A stretch of 64,000 bases of DNA. It comes from Euptelea pleiosperma (taxonomy: Eukaryota > Streptophyta > Magnoliopsida > Ranunculales > Eupteleaceae). The notes under the pieces are model-generated. The model ran no database searches, had not been told where the DNA came from, and saw only the letters and a list, made by a program, of their open reading frames with translations. Where the stretch lies: the NCBI GenBank assembly GCA_035048495.1, contig CM068540.1, positions 16,724,829 to 16,788,828 on the forward strand, in the 5' to 3' direction. Within the stretch, counting starts at the first letter, position 1. Each line of letters begins with the position of its first letter. The translations under genes were made by a program, and so were the position numbers. This document shows, in pieces, positions 34,701 through 45,745 of this stretch.

Positions 34701-37700
34701 GAAGAGAATGGTACATTTTCTTGTTAACAAGGCCTTCATTATTGAGCTGCATGATACGACTTCAATGGGTATTAAACGTACTTTTTTCATGGTTTATTAG
34801 ACAAAATATAAAGTTTTATAATCTTATTTTTCCTTTCTTATTTTCATGGTCTTGTGTTATTTGGGATTTAAACTATTCCTTTTACGATTTTCTTTCTGGT
34901 AAGTGTATACACGGTTTAACATGTAATTGTACGATGCAATCACAGGTTTTTAATCCAGTTCACCGGGAATACTGTATTCTTGACCTTCATCCCAGCTTCC
35001 CTCTCCTCTGACGTTTCCTCTGAGTTTGTTCTAATGCTTCACAAGTATCAAACCCTCCTGATTGCCCCTTATCTCATGTTTCCCTCCCTTCAGCTCTGAT
35101 AACACAATTAATTGTTGTATCCATGAAAGTAGAACATCTTTCTCTGGATTATAACATTACACTCAAGGGAAAAAATGCATCTTCCATACATTTTATAAAT
35201 CCACAAAAGTACAATTAATGTCAAATTTAACTTCCATTTCAAAAATATTTCATTAGGAAACAGTTCTTCCATGTTGTGAGAGAATTTTAAGCATATCTGA
35301 CAACATTTCGAGCTTTATATTAAAAGTTATACTTCCGAGTTTGGCGATCCCTTCAGAATAAGATATGTAGTACATTTCCAAATAGAAGCAAAAGGAACTA
35401 AATCCTGAATGTAACTTTTTTATTGTAAGACAGGTATGTCTCAGGGTAACCAAATGCAAGAAACATGGGTGAATCACATGCATCCGCTTCATGCAAAAGC
35501 TGCTAGAGGTATTCCTGGGCTGCAGTTTCAAATGGGCAGGATACTTTTCCCACTAGATGATGGTAGACTTGCCGAACTCCATTTATCGGGAATCGGTGGC
35601 GAAGGTTCAGGCCCAACTCAGCCGGTTAATGTGCGAAGAAAAGCATCATTTAAGTATGAATGGTCAGTCTTAGATGCCCCAGAAACTGAAGGATGGAATG
35701 CAGAGTATTGCACAGAAGAACGTGGGCCCTCGAATTGCATCACAGGCATGAGAGACGAACCAAATGACTCGGGCATTACAAGGCCAACGGCACGAAGGCG
35801 GAAGGGATGGCAACCACATCAAAGTTATCTAGCTCCAAGTACATTGGATGGTAGCCCAGACAAGTCTTTGGACCAAAATAATTTCTTTTCAAATGGGATC
35901 AAGACTAACTTCCGTATGCGAGTGATGCAAGCAGGCAGATCATTTTTCCTCATAACGGATGGTGGCTTTACTTTTGAATACCTTTACGCTGAGAATGTAT
36001 GGTTGTGGCTGAAGCATGAGCACTCAACAATTATGAAAGGCGTACTAGGAAACTACAATGGAAGTTTATTTTTGGTTGACATGCATGGAAATTTGCTTAT
36101 CAGAGAAAGGAGCAGCGATGAACTAACATGGTTAAACTGCACTGCTATGAGAAAGGGAAGGCAAGTGATTGGGGGCCCTCCATGGGATGGAATACCTGGT
36201 GAAGCTCGGAGAGTTACAGAGGACTATGCACTCTTCTTTGTGAGCAAAAGTGGAAGATTAGTTCAGTTTACAGTAAGTTGAGAAGCAAAAAATACATTTA
36301 CTTGTTTAATTACATTTATATAAATATTAATGATTAAACGCAAAGATGGAATTTCTTAAGAAAATATGTACAAGGTAAATATATATAATAACCTATGCAC
36401 AATCCTTCATTCAGCGTGATACTTACCCCACATATCATATAGGTCTTCTTGCGAAAGTTCAAGTGGAAAGACTGCCGAAACCCACCGAATACTAGAATTG
36501 CATGTATAGTAGATCAGGAAATATTCAGAACAAATATAGTGTTCGTTGTTGGAAGGAATGGACGACTATATCAGTATAACAAAGTGACTGAATTATGGCA
36601 CGAGCACTACCAGTCCCCGCATCTGATTCTATCAAGATTGCCAGGAACTGCTATGAGACTGTCATTGCTATCACTAATGGGCTCCATTTTTTTGGTTTCG
36701 GAAGATGGTGGCCTCGTTGAATATCACTGGAACACATTGGATGGATGGAATTGGGTGGAACATGGAACTCCGGATAAAAGTGTGACCTTGGTTGGTGCAC
36801 CAGGTCCATGCTTTCAAAGTAATCAATTGTTTCTGATTGGCTCAGATGGTGAAGTTTATCTTAGATATTTGGATCAAGCAACATGGAAATGGAAAAACTA
36901 CAGTTTCCCTTCTGTGGAAAATATGGCTTTTAAAGATCAAACAAGAACAGGAGCAGAAGATAGCAAAAGTGAAGTTTTTTTCAGTGAAGATGTTGTGGAT
37001 GCTTTTGAGAAGAATGCACAAATCTTAAATGATCTCAACAGAAACTGTGATGCGAAGGTTAGTAGCAATCTGCTTTCTTCAGTAGCAGTGGCAGTAGGTA
37101 ATGTAAAACTAATACTGAATTACTTATCAAAAAAAAAAAGCTAATATTGAATGGGGGTCCTGATCTTACACAGGTGGCATCAATACGACCAATTCCATTT
37201 TCTGAGGATTCAGTTGTCTTTGAATTAAGAGATGGCAGGGTAAGTAATCAGAATCTAATTAGTAAATTAATCTGATTTTCCCATCACATCTAAAAAGAGA
37301 AATCAAATTTCCATTTCCATTTCAATTCCTTCATAGAATGGGATAGAGTTGTATGTACCATATAAATACAACTCTAACAGAAGTGAAATGAAATTTCAAG
37401 GGAAAGTTAATGAACACCTGATACAATTGAAATATAATATCTTATGGATAGACATAAATTTGCATAAAAAATTCAAATAGTTTCTTGAAAATTGTGACCA
37501 ATCTCCTCAAACATTTTTTTATGAGAAATCTGATGCAACCCTCATACCGAAAAAGCAAAGAAAGGTGTGCAGTGGTCAGCATTGTCATGATGATCATGTA
37601 TCTTTATACTTATTGAATTGTCACATAGTTTCATTTCAAAGGGGTGAAAAATAAATGGAAAATTTTGAAGAATTAAGGCTTTGTATGGTGATCAACAAAA

Positions 37701-38153
37701 CGTTTTACAGAAAAAGGATTTGTATGTCAGAAAGTGTTGATACATAAAAGGTTTTATGACATTTAGGCTCTGTATGGTGATCAACAAAAAGTTTTACAGA
37801 AAAGGATTTGTATGTTAGAAAGTGTTGATGCAGAAAAAGTTTTATGACATTTATATGCACAAATCATTTCTAGAAAACTTATTCAGGGCAACCATACAAA
37901 GCCTTATATGCAAAAATCATTTCTAGAAAATTTATTCATGGCAAGCATACAGAGACTTACAGTGAATTATCTTGCAAATTGTGTGTGTGTGTGTAAAGAG
38001 AGAGGGAGGGAGAAAGGAATTACTCACACCTCTACTTCATGGCAGTTGGCAGAATTGCGAAGAATAGAGGATGCACAATGGGCTTGGTCACGAACCATTG
38101 GCACCCCGACAAGTCTATGCCTTGCAAATTATTGGACTGGTTTGGTGTCATGA
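31759..38153 (+). CDS. Secreted/ER-routed repeat protein, propeller-like, ten exons
   Basis: Exons 31759-32334, 32802-32935, 33082-33144, 33271-33360, 33631-33796, 34238-34427, 35434-36272, 36443-37057, 37174-37239 and 38046-38153 join in frame (2847 nt, 948 aa, stop TGA). The N terminus (YLKFFIWVFSSVSYLLVFV) is a likely signal peptide. The body repeats a pattern of a hydrophobic strand, a Gly-rich turn and an aromatic strand, with WxxHG spacers: SIWVTGESGSIYERFW, VFTVSSTGDLYEFD, FFTTSTGSIFEYRLP, FFLITDGGFTFEYL, LFLVDMHGNLLIRE, LFFVSKSGRLVQFT, VFVVGRNGRLYQYN, IFLVSEDGGLVEYHW and LFLIGSDGEVYLRYL. Such repeats fit a beta-propeller (tachylectin/PLL-like), an inference from pattern. It resembles an uncharacterised conserved plant family; no enzyme motif was seen. 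Exon 5 uses the second of two close AG acceptors (33630) to keep frame. No defects seen. Confidence 0.85.
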
Positions 38154-38265
38154 TACTAAATACACCCTTCTGGGAAAAAATGATTGTACAGAATAGATGC
38201 AGAAATATGGTAATCAACATTTTACAGTCTAGAAGATCCATCACAAGCAACGTTGTACAATCTTG

Positions 38266-38350
38266 TTTTTGGTGAGCAAACTGGGATTGAACATAGTGAT
38301 CCTCGTGGTTGAGGTATAAAATGTCAACCAATTGAGCTATGGTCTCAACC
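38266..38350 (-). mobile_element. Short tRNA-derived SINE
   Basis: The - strand reads GACCATAGCTCAATTGG (A-box), ATGTTCAATCCCAG (B-box), then GCTCACCAAAAACAAG. Same architecture and tail as 16818-16901. It lies just past the stop codon of the propeller-like gene, probably in or near its 3' UTR. Confidence 0.55.
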
Positions 38351-39760
38351 CCTTGTATAGTGTAAGAACAAGACCCAATGTAAAGTTACAAAGATGTAAG
38401 CTATAATTGAATAAATTGCATAACAAGAAAATACTATAATGTTGTGGTCTCCATCCTTCTTGGATTAACATATAGTTATTGTGTAACTTTAATTTGTTTA
38501 GAGTATCTTGGATTATGAAGTAATCGATCGAGGTATTTCTACAAAAAAAAAAAAAAAAGATTGGTTTATTTGGCCTCTGAAATAATTTTGATAGCCTTTA
38601 GAGTTGGATAATTTCTATGAATGTCGGTGTTTTAAAGTTTACACATATGGGCAGTTTATGCTAAAAAGAATGTGCTTGACTTGAGGCAGCTCATTCCTTT
38701 CTAAGAATTATTTTGAGAGGGAGTGATCTCCTCACCTGTGTGGGAGGTATTTCTAACTTGTATTGGTCTAATTTCTTTTACCAAGTTAGGCGACTATTTC
38801 CGTATTTTTTATTTTAAAGTAAATCTGTTCATTAGTTGTAGATGTATAGCACTTTATTACTCCTTCTATGTATTACTGATTTTACTTTTATATTCTAGTT
38901 TGTTGCTTTCTACCTATCTGAAGTTGCAACATTAAATAACTTCCAAAGGGAAGTTACGGAACGTTTGGTATCAGAATTGCAAGAAAAACAAGAGCATAGC
39001 TTGTGGGCAAGCTCATGGCAGAGAGACAAAAATATTTTTAATTTTCGGAGTAGTGGCCATTATTAAATGTTGTGGGCTAACACCATGCAATCCTGTGTTT
39101 AAACCATGTTGATGTAAGCAACCAGTTGTGTGGCTTATATCACATAGCCTTTAAACACCATTGATTGTGGTATCCACTATGTTGGAAAATTGGAACCTAC
39201 ATGACTATTTACTCAGCAACTCATAAGCCATGACTCCTCTATACCAAAAAAAGTGGCACATTCTCATCAACCTGGGTCATCCAGTCAAAAGTGCCCTTGT
39301 GGGAGATCTCTTAAAGAAAAACATCGATCGAATGATCCTAATTGTGGGGACAAATCTAGTCTATGTCACACCCCCAAATTCACACGCTAGAATATCTCTA
39401 TATGTGCACGAATCATTAGGCACGAACTAAAAACAAATCCCAATACATCACAAGAATTTGGAGTTCATCTCATTAATGTCAGATCAATATAAAAACCACA
39501 ATGATAATAAACTAAATAAAACTTAAACCAAAATATTCCATTGGGTTTGAATATCAACCCAATAAACAAAGCTAAAGTATCTCAATATCTAAATGAAATA
39601 CAACTCGTGAACCACCCAAAAGGCCACTAACAAAAGAATTGACTAAGAAAGCAAACTAACTATTGACTACCCAACTGATCTAGATCCTCATCAGATATCT
39701 CAGTTGTGAGGTCTATATTTTAGTGTTGGTTGATTCCATTTGACAAAATGAGAGTTAGTG
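38351..39760. other. No gene recognised
   Basis: AT-rich flank with an A-run at about 38542 and short ORFs without recognisable content. Confidence 0.45.
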
Positions 39761-39769
39761 TCTTCCTTA

Positions 39770-40373
39770 GGCCCTGCTTGGTTTGCTACACTTGGGTGCA
39801 TTTTGCAATGTAGTGCAAATGTAGCATCTTGTGTTGTATTCACTTATAATGCAAGTCACTTACAAATGTTTGGTTCACGCCCTATAAATATATGCAAACA
39901 AAGTTTAGCTGATTGGTTGGTAGTGCATTGCAAAAGAATGCAATAGATTATTTTATTTCTTGATTTTTTTTAAAAAAAAATGCACAATAATTTTATTGAT
40001 ATCGTGTTGTTTTTTTTTATTATTATTATTTTTAGGAGGGGAATGCTTGGGGTTGGGCAGCCTTGACCAACAATATCAAAAAGTAGAAAACTAAAATAAA
40101 AATTAAAAATTAAAAGATAATAATAAAAAATAACCACAGTTATTATTATTATTAATATTTTTCGGAAGAAAAAATGTTGAGCTAATACAATGCACCCACT
40201 TGCATCAGTTTTTGGGCTGCACTTGCTTGCATCTATTTTGTTAAAGAGTTTGCAAGGGCTTGGAACCCACTTGCACGATAGTTCATTTACAGGTCTCCAA
40301 CCAATCACTTGCAATCCCAAAATTGTGGCAAGTGCGTGCATTGCACTCAATTTGCTGTGAACCAAGCATGGCC
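39770..40373. mobile_element. Tourist-like (PIF/Harbinger) miniature element
   Basis: Terminal inverted repeats GGCCCTGCTTGGTTTGC and its mirror GTGAACCAAGCATGGCC; 3-bp target duplication TTA at 39767-39769 and 40374-40376. GTGCATT/AATGCA motifs recur inside. The AT-rich middle (40000-40165) may be a later insertion because it makes the element long (604 bp) for its class. Confidence 0.85.
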
Positions 40374-40589
40374 TTAATGTGTGGTAGGATGTGTGAGTGT
40401 CCATTGGTTATATCACTCAAGACCACTAGAAGATTCGAGAAGCATTGAAATTCGGTTGAAGACGATCACACTTAAGATGGTAAGACCCCTAATTCTAGGT
40501 GGTTAATAATGTTAATTAATCTCTTAAAACACTTACAGCTCTTGTTTTTCATGTCAGAAAGAGGAGTAGATCGTTGAAGTTTTTTCAAG

Positions 40590-41420
40590 TCTTTTTATGT
40601 AACATTCAATCGATCCAGGTCACTCTTGATCGACAGGAGAGTAATTTTATGTGCACTAAAAAATTATGTCGATTTGGCCTTCGATCGATCGAGTATTTCT
40701 GACCGATCAATCGAAGAACAAAATAGGCCAGAAATTGAGTTCTTCCTTGAGTCAATCGGATAATGATTAGATTGTATTTGATCGATTGAATTGATTTCGT
40801 TTAGCCTCTGATCGATCGAACCTATAAAATCTGATCGATCGGACCGCGCGCAAAATTGACTGTTCAAATCTATTATGTTTCTTACTTTGGCATAACTACC
40901 TTCTAATTTGAAGGCTAGCTTTTCCATACTATATATATGGATGCTTAATAGGAAAACCTAACAACAATAAGGACTCAAAACCTTAGTGTTGATTAAAGTA
41001 GCTTATGGCTTCAAAACCCTAGATAAGTACATATTCCAAGCCTTGATCATACTAAGAACACCATGATCCATCTTAGTTCTTAATGGGAGTTCATAACCAC
41101 CATTGGTTCATTGATGCTCATGTGATTCGAGTGGTAGGATTTGGGGATAGACCAAATTGGTTCATTCGATCGTGATCAGTGAATAAGGCGCTCATAGAAT
41201 TTGGCATGTGGTGAGTAAAGAAAGCGTGAATGCAGTGGTTGTTGGCTTAAGCGATTCGAGTCTGAAGACAATGTTGTGTGTGGGTACTTCTTGTGCTCTA
41301 TTAGCTTAGTGGTCCTTTCACATTTGGACGTGGCCTCAAGGATTTTCTCTGATGGGTTTTCTCGTAAACAATCGTCAAAGTACCTTGTCTTCGGATTATC
41401 ATGACCTAGAGGATGAATTG
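40590..41420. repeat. GATCGATC-rich repeat with conserved downstream block, copy 2
   Basis: TTCGATCGATCGAG, GACCGATCAATCGAAG and similar motifs, then GGAAAACCTAACAACA, GGTGAGTA, GGCTTAAGCGATTCGAGT and CTTTCACATTTGGACGTGG in an order repeated at 52840-53830. Possibly an old LTR; ends not found. Confidence 0.5.
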
Positions 41421-42106
41421 GTCTTATTTAAATTATATACCAATTAAAAATTGATTAACCTATTCAAAAACTATTCGGTAAATGTTAGGGTTCCTATTGC
41501 ACGCTTGTGACTAGCGGAAGTATATTAAAGTAAATAAAAAATCAAATATGGCACACGGTTTTTACGAAAAAAACCTTGGGACTGCGTCTAGTAAAAATCA
41601 CAACACTAATAAAAAGACAGAGATACAAACTGTTACCCATGTATACGACTCACAACTGAATACAACTCCAACAGACCTCTATCGGTCGATTTACTACATC
41701 ACCTTTACACGCCTCAAATCGCACAAAATGCCTTTAGGGTTTGATTCTGAGTTTGATCTGGAATCCTACCGAATCGAGCCAACTCATCACCACAAGTTCA
41801 CACCCAAGCAAAGGATGGAGTATACACAAACACGGAAAAGTAAAATACACTTCAACAGAGTAGATCAACACATCATAGAAGAAGCTGATTTAATCATGAA
41901 GAGTTATCACTCCAGAAATACTCAAGATCAAGGTTTAAACATTTGATCAAAAGATCTTGAGTAAACACAAGAGTATACCTAGAATAGGTTGAAAAAATCT
42001 TCAAATCCCTAGGTCTTCTACTAAAAATATCTTGTAGAAATTCTCTTTATATTTTTATTCACTTCAGGTTATTAAACCCTACAAATTAAAGTGGTTATAT
42101 AGTAGG
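41421..42106. other. Target DNA of the Tat element, origin unclear
   Basis: Contains an open frame at 41548-41946 that I do not call: it has no recognised domain and is rich in H, T, K and N. The TGTTAGGGTTCC phrase at about 41485 may be an old retroelement end. Continues on the far side of the insertion at 52752. Confidence 0.4.
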
Positions 42107-43557
42107 TGTGGGGGAAAAATATCTGATCTAACCCACACAATCTTCGAGGTCAGACGATTCGGATTATGGTGATGATCGGACGACTCTGATGCTCCAGGAT
42201 GGAACTGATTTCTCCTCTGCGAAGGATAGGATGATCTCCAGATGAGATTTGGTTGTACCTGTTGACAAGACTCCGACGCTCAAGTCAGCTTGGGAAATGT
42301 AACAGGTTTTAGGAAATAGTAAAAGATTTCAGAGTTTAGGCTATCTGGATCTGGAGAGCAAGATCCTCTTCTCAGTCCTGAGGGTCTCATATTTATACCC
42401 TTAGAACTGGGCGTGACTCACCTTCCACGTGTCTAGTCGTTATCAGTCAATGATGACTCGGATAAATTCTGTTGTAAAACAGAATCTTATGGTTATATCT
42501 TGACTTCCTTGATTCGGTTATACCTGAAATAACTGAAATGACACTGAGGTGGCATCCTTCGTGTCAGGTATTCAGATAAGATGATGTCGAATTCGTGATA
42601 GTTCAACTAGCTGCCATGTGGCCAATATTCATTAGTTAAGAAATAAATTGTATTCAGAATACTTACCTCGTACGTAAGAGATCCTACCACGTAAGTCATT
42701 TGACATCATCTGGCTTTGCCGGGATGATATTGAAATAGATCCCGTCAAGTAAGTCTGATGACCTTGTCGGGATAAATGCATCCAGCCAATAATGTGACCT
42801 TGCCGGGATAATGTCCCGGGAAGAGATGCTGGATTTCCCGGGATGAGATACTAGAGTTGCCAGGATGAATTCTCGGGATGACATATTTGGATTTCCCGGG
42901 ACGATATGCTTGAGTTTCCCGGCATGAGAACCTTGAGTTCCCGGGATGAGATTGTAAAAGATCCCGTCAAGCTTGTTGGACATGTTGGGATGAGATTGTA
43001 AAAGATCCCGTCAAGTATGTCTGGAGGTCTTGCCGGGATTATGTTTGTAAAGATCCCGTCTATCCAGTATATCTTCCCGGGAGTATATTGTAAATGATCC
43101 CGTCAAGCTTTTTGGACATGTTGGGATGAGATTGTAAAAGATCCCGTCAAGTATGTCTGGAGGTCTTGCCGGGATTATGTTTGTAAATATCCCGCCTATC
43201 CAGTATATCTTCCCGGGAGTATATTGTAAATGATCCCGTCAAGATTGTTGGACATGTTGGGATGAGATTCAACAATATGTCGGGCAAGATTGAATACTTC
43301 CCGACATATTAGAGGCTAAGACACTAATATATTCTGTTAGCATCACTTCCATGTGTCAATCATTTAATCCTGACACGTGGCATTTCCAAGTAATGGAAAT
43401 CGTGTGACACGATGGGCAGTTTATGGCTCCTGATGATGATTCCAGCGCATTTACTCTCGCGTGCTGTCTTCTAACACGCGTCGTGTATTCGAAACCGCAC
43501 GTGCTAAGCCAGAGATACGTGTCCAATTTTGACTTGCTGGAAAATACGGCACCCACA
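42107..43557 (-). repeat. LTR copy A (outer 3' LTR)
   Basis: 1451 bp, TGTGGGGG...ACCCACA. Full length, like copy C. Contains a 136-bp unit repeated about 2.3 times (from 42972, 43108 and 43244) and many GCCGGGAT/CCCGGGA motifs. Short ORFs in it are by-products. Confidence 0.95.
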
Positions 43558-43901
43558 TCGCCCCCCTTTTTGAGAAGATCGATAAATGACCGTCGTATCT
43601 TCTGAAAAAGATCTTGGCCATCCACGTTTCATCTCTGTTTCTTAGCCGTTGGATCACGTAATAACCAATCGATCATTTTCCTCCGCATTTAATATGCGCT
43701 TACTGCTTGCTGTATACATGAGACGTGTCCGTACCAACGTGCTGCCCAACGTATGTTGTCGAATGGAATGATTGATGGGTACAGTACTCGAGGGAATAGG
43801 TAACCGAACCGTCGAGTAACAAATCTTTCGAGTTTTGGCGCCCGAGATTTGATATTGCCAAACTGCTGGTTTGATATAACCAGATCTTTGCCTATAAAAG
43901 G
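43558..43901. repeat. 344-bp subterminal segment, extra copy
   Basis: Differs from 45219-45562 at about one base. It begins with the polypurine tract (TCGCCCCCCTTTTT on +) and ends just after the TATAAAAGG of the antisense promoter, then abuts LTR copy B. Confidence 0.93.
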
Positions 43902-45218
43902 TGTGGGGGAAAAATATCTGATCTAACCCACACAATCTTCGAGGTCAGACGATTCGGATTATGGTGATGATCGGACGACTCTGATGCTCCAGGATGGAAC
44001 TGCTTTCTCCTCTGCGAAGGATAGGATGATCTCCAGATGAGATTTGGTTGTACCTGTTGACAAGACTCCGACGCTCAAGTCAGCTTGGGAAATGTAACAG
44101 GTTTTAGGAAATAGTAAAAGATTTCAGAGTTTAGGCTATCTGGATCTGGAGAGCAAGATCCTCTTCTCAGTCCTGAGGGTCTCATATTTATACCCTTAGA
44201 ACTGGGCGTGACTCACCTTCCACGTGTCTAGTCGTTATCAGTCAATGATGACTCGGATAAATTCTGTTGTAAAACAGAATCTTATGGTGATATCTTGACT
44301 TCTTTGATTCGGTTATACTTGAAATAACTCGTACGTAAGAGATCCTGCCACGTAAGTCATTTGACATCATCTGGCTTTGCCGGGATGATATTGAAATAGA
44401 TCCCGTCAAGTAAGTCTGATGACCTTGTCGGGATAAATGCATCCAGCCAATAATGTGACCTTGCCGGGATAATGTCCCGGGAAGAGATGCTGGATTTCCC
44501 GGGATGAGATACTAGAGTTGCCAGGATGAATTCTCAGGATGACATATTTGGATTTCCCGGGACGATATGCTTGAGTTTCCCGGCATGAGAACCTTGAGTT
44601 CCCGGGATGAGATTGTAAAAGATCCCGTCAAGCTTGTTGGACATGTTGGGATGAGATTGTAAAAGATCCCGTCAAGTATGTCTGGAGGTCTTGCCGGGAT
44701 TATGTTTGTAAAGATCCCGTCTATCCAGTATATCTTCCCGGGAGTATATTGTAAATGATCCCGTCAAGCTTTTTGGACATGTTGGGATGAGATTGTAAAA
44801 GATCCCGTCAAGTATGTCTGGAGGTCTTGCCGGGATTATGTTTGTAAATATCCCACCTATCCAGTATATCTTCCCGGGAGTATATTGTAAATGATCCCGT
44901 CAAGATTGTTGGGCATGTTGGGATGAGATTCAACAATATGTCGAGCAACATTGAATACTTCCCGACATATTAGAGGCTAAGACACTAATATATTCTGTTA
45001 GCATCACTTCCATGTGTCAATCATTCAATCCTGACACGTGGCATTTCCAAGTAATGGAAATCGTGTGACACGATGGGCAGTTTATGGCTCCTGATGATGA
45101 TTCCAGCGCATTTACTCTCGCGTGCTGTCTTCTAACACGCGTCGTGTATTCGAAACCGCACGTGCTAAGCCAGAGATACGTGTCCAATTTTGACTTGCTG
45201 GAAAATACGGCACCCACA
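43902..45218 (-). repeat. LTR copy B (inner 3' LTR, internal deletion)
   Basis: 1317 bp. Identical in layout to A and C but lacks 134 bp after GAAATAACT (near 44329), a segment present in both A and C (42536-42670 in A). It has lost part of the LTR rather than being ancestral. Confidence 0.93.
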
Positions 45219-45232
45219 TCGCCCCCCTTTTT
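45219..45232 (-). other. Polypurine tract
   Basis: On the - strand AAAAAGGGGGGCGA lies directly before the LTR start, the expected primer for plus-strand DNA synthesis. It fixes the element's sense direction as -. Repeated at 43558-43571. Confidence 0.85.
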
Positions 45233-45553
45233 GAGAAGATCGATAAATGACCGTCGTATCTTCTGAAAAAGATCTTGGCCATCCACGTTTCATCTCTGTT
45301 TCTTAGCCGTTGGATCACGTAATAACCAATCGATCATTTTCCTCCGCATTTAATATGCGCTTACTGCTTGCTGTATACATGAGACGTGTCCGTACCAACG
45401 TGCTGCCCAACGTATGTTGTCGAATGGAATGATTGATGGGTACAGTACTCGAGGGAATAGGTAACCGAACCGTCGAGTAACAAATCTTTCGAGTTTTGGC
45501 GCCCGAGATTTGATATTGCCAAACTGCTGGTTTGATATAACCAAATCTTTGCC

Positions 45554-45560
45554 TATAAAA
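45554..45560 (+). promoter_or_regulatory. TATA box of the antisense gene
   Basis: GCCTATAAAAGG lies about 190 bp before the ATG at 45746, leaving a leader of roughly 160 nt, followed by a pyrimidine-rich stretch (CACCTCTTTCTTCC). An identical TATA at 43893 in the duplicated segment would drive transcription into LTR copy B. Confidence 0.6.
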
Positions 45561-45745
45561 GGTTTATTCACCTCTTTCTTCCATTTCTTCGCTCTGGTCA
45601 GTGCTCTGCAATACTTTAAGCTTCAAGCTCAAGCTGTTCTTCACCTGTATCTCCTCTGTTTGCTGCTTCCAGACTGTAACGGTACTTTTCTCTCATCTGC
45701 TATCCCCTCTCGTATACCTTCAACTTCCTCTTCATCTTTTTCCAA

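Noticed and set aside
41548..41946. 132-codon + strand ORF
   Set aside because: No recognised domain, lies in probable old repeat DNA next to the Tat insertion, and no splice or promoter context supports it.
43356..43657. ORFs of 60-89 codons repeated identically in each LTR
   Set aside because: They lie inside the LTR and its flank, overlap each other on both strands, and recur only because the LTR is duplicated.
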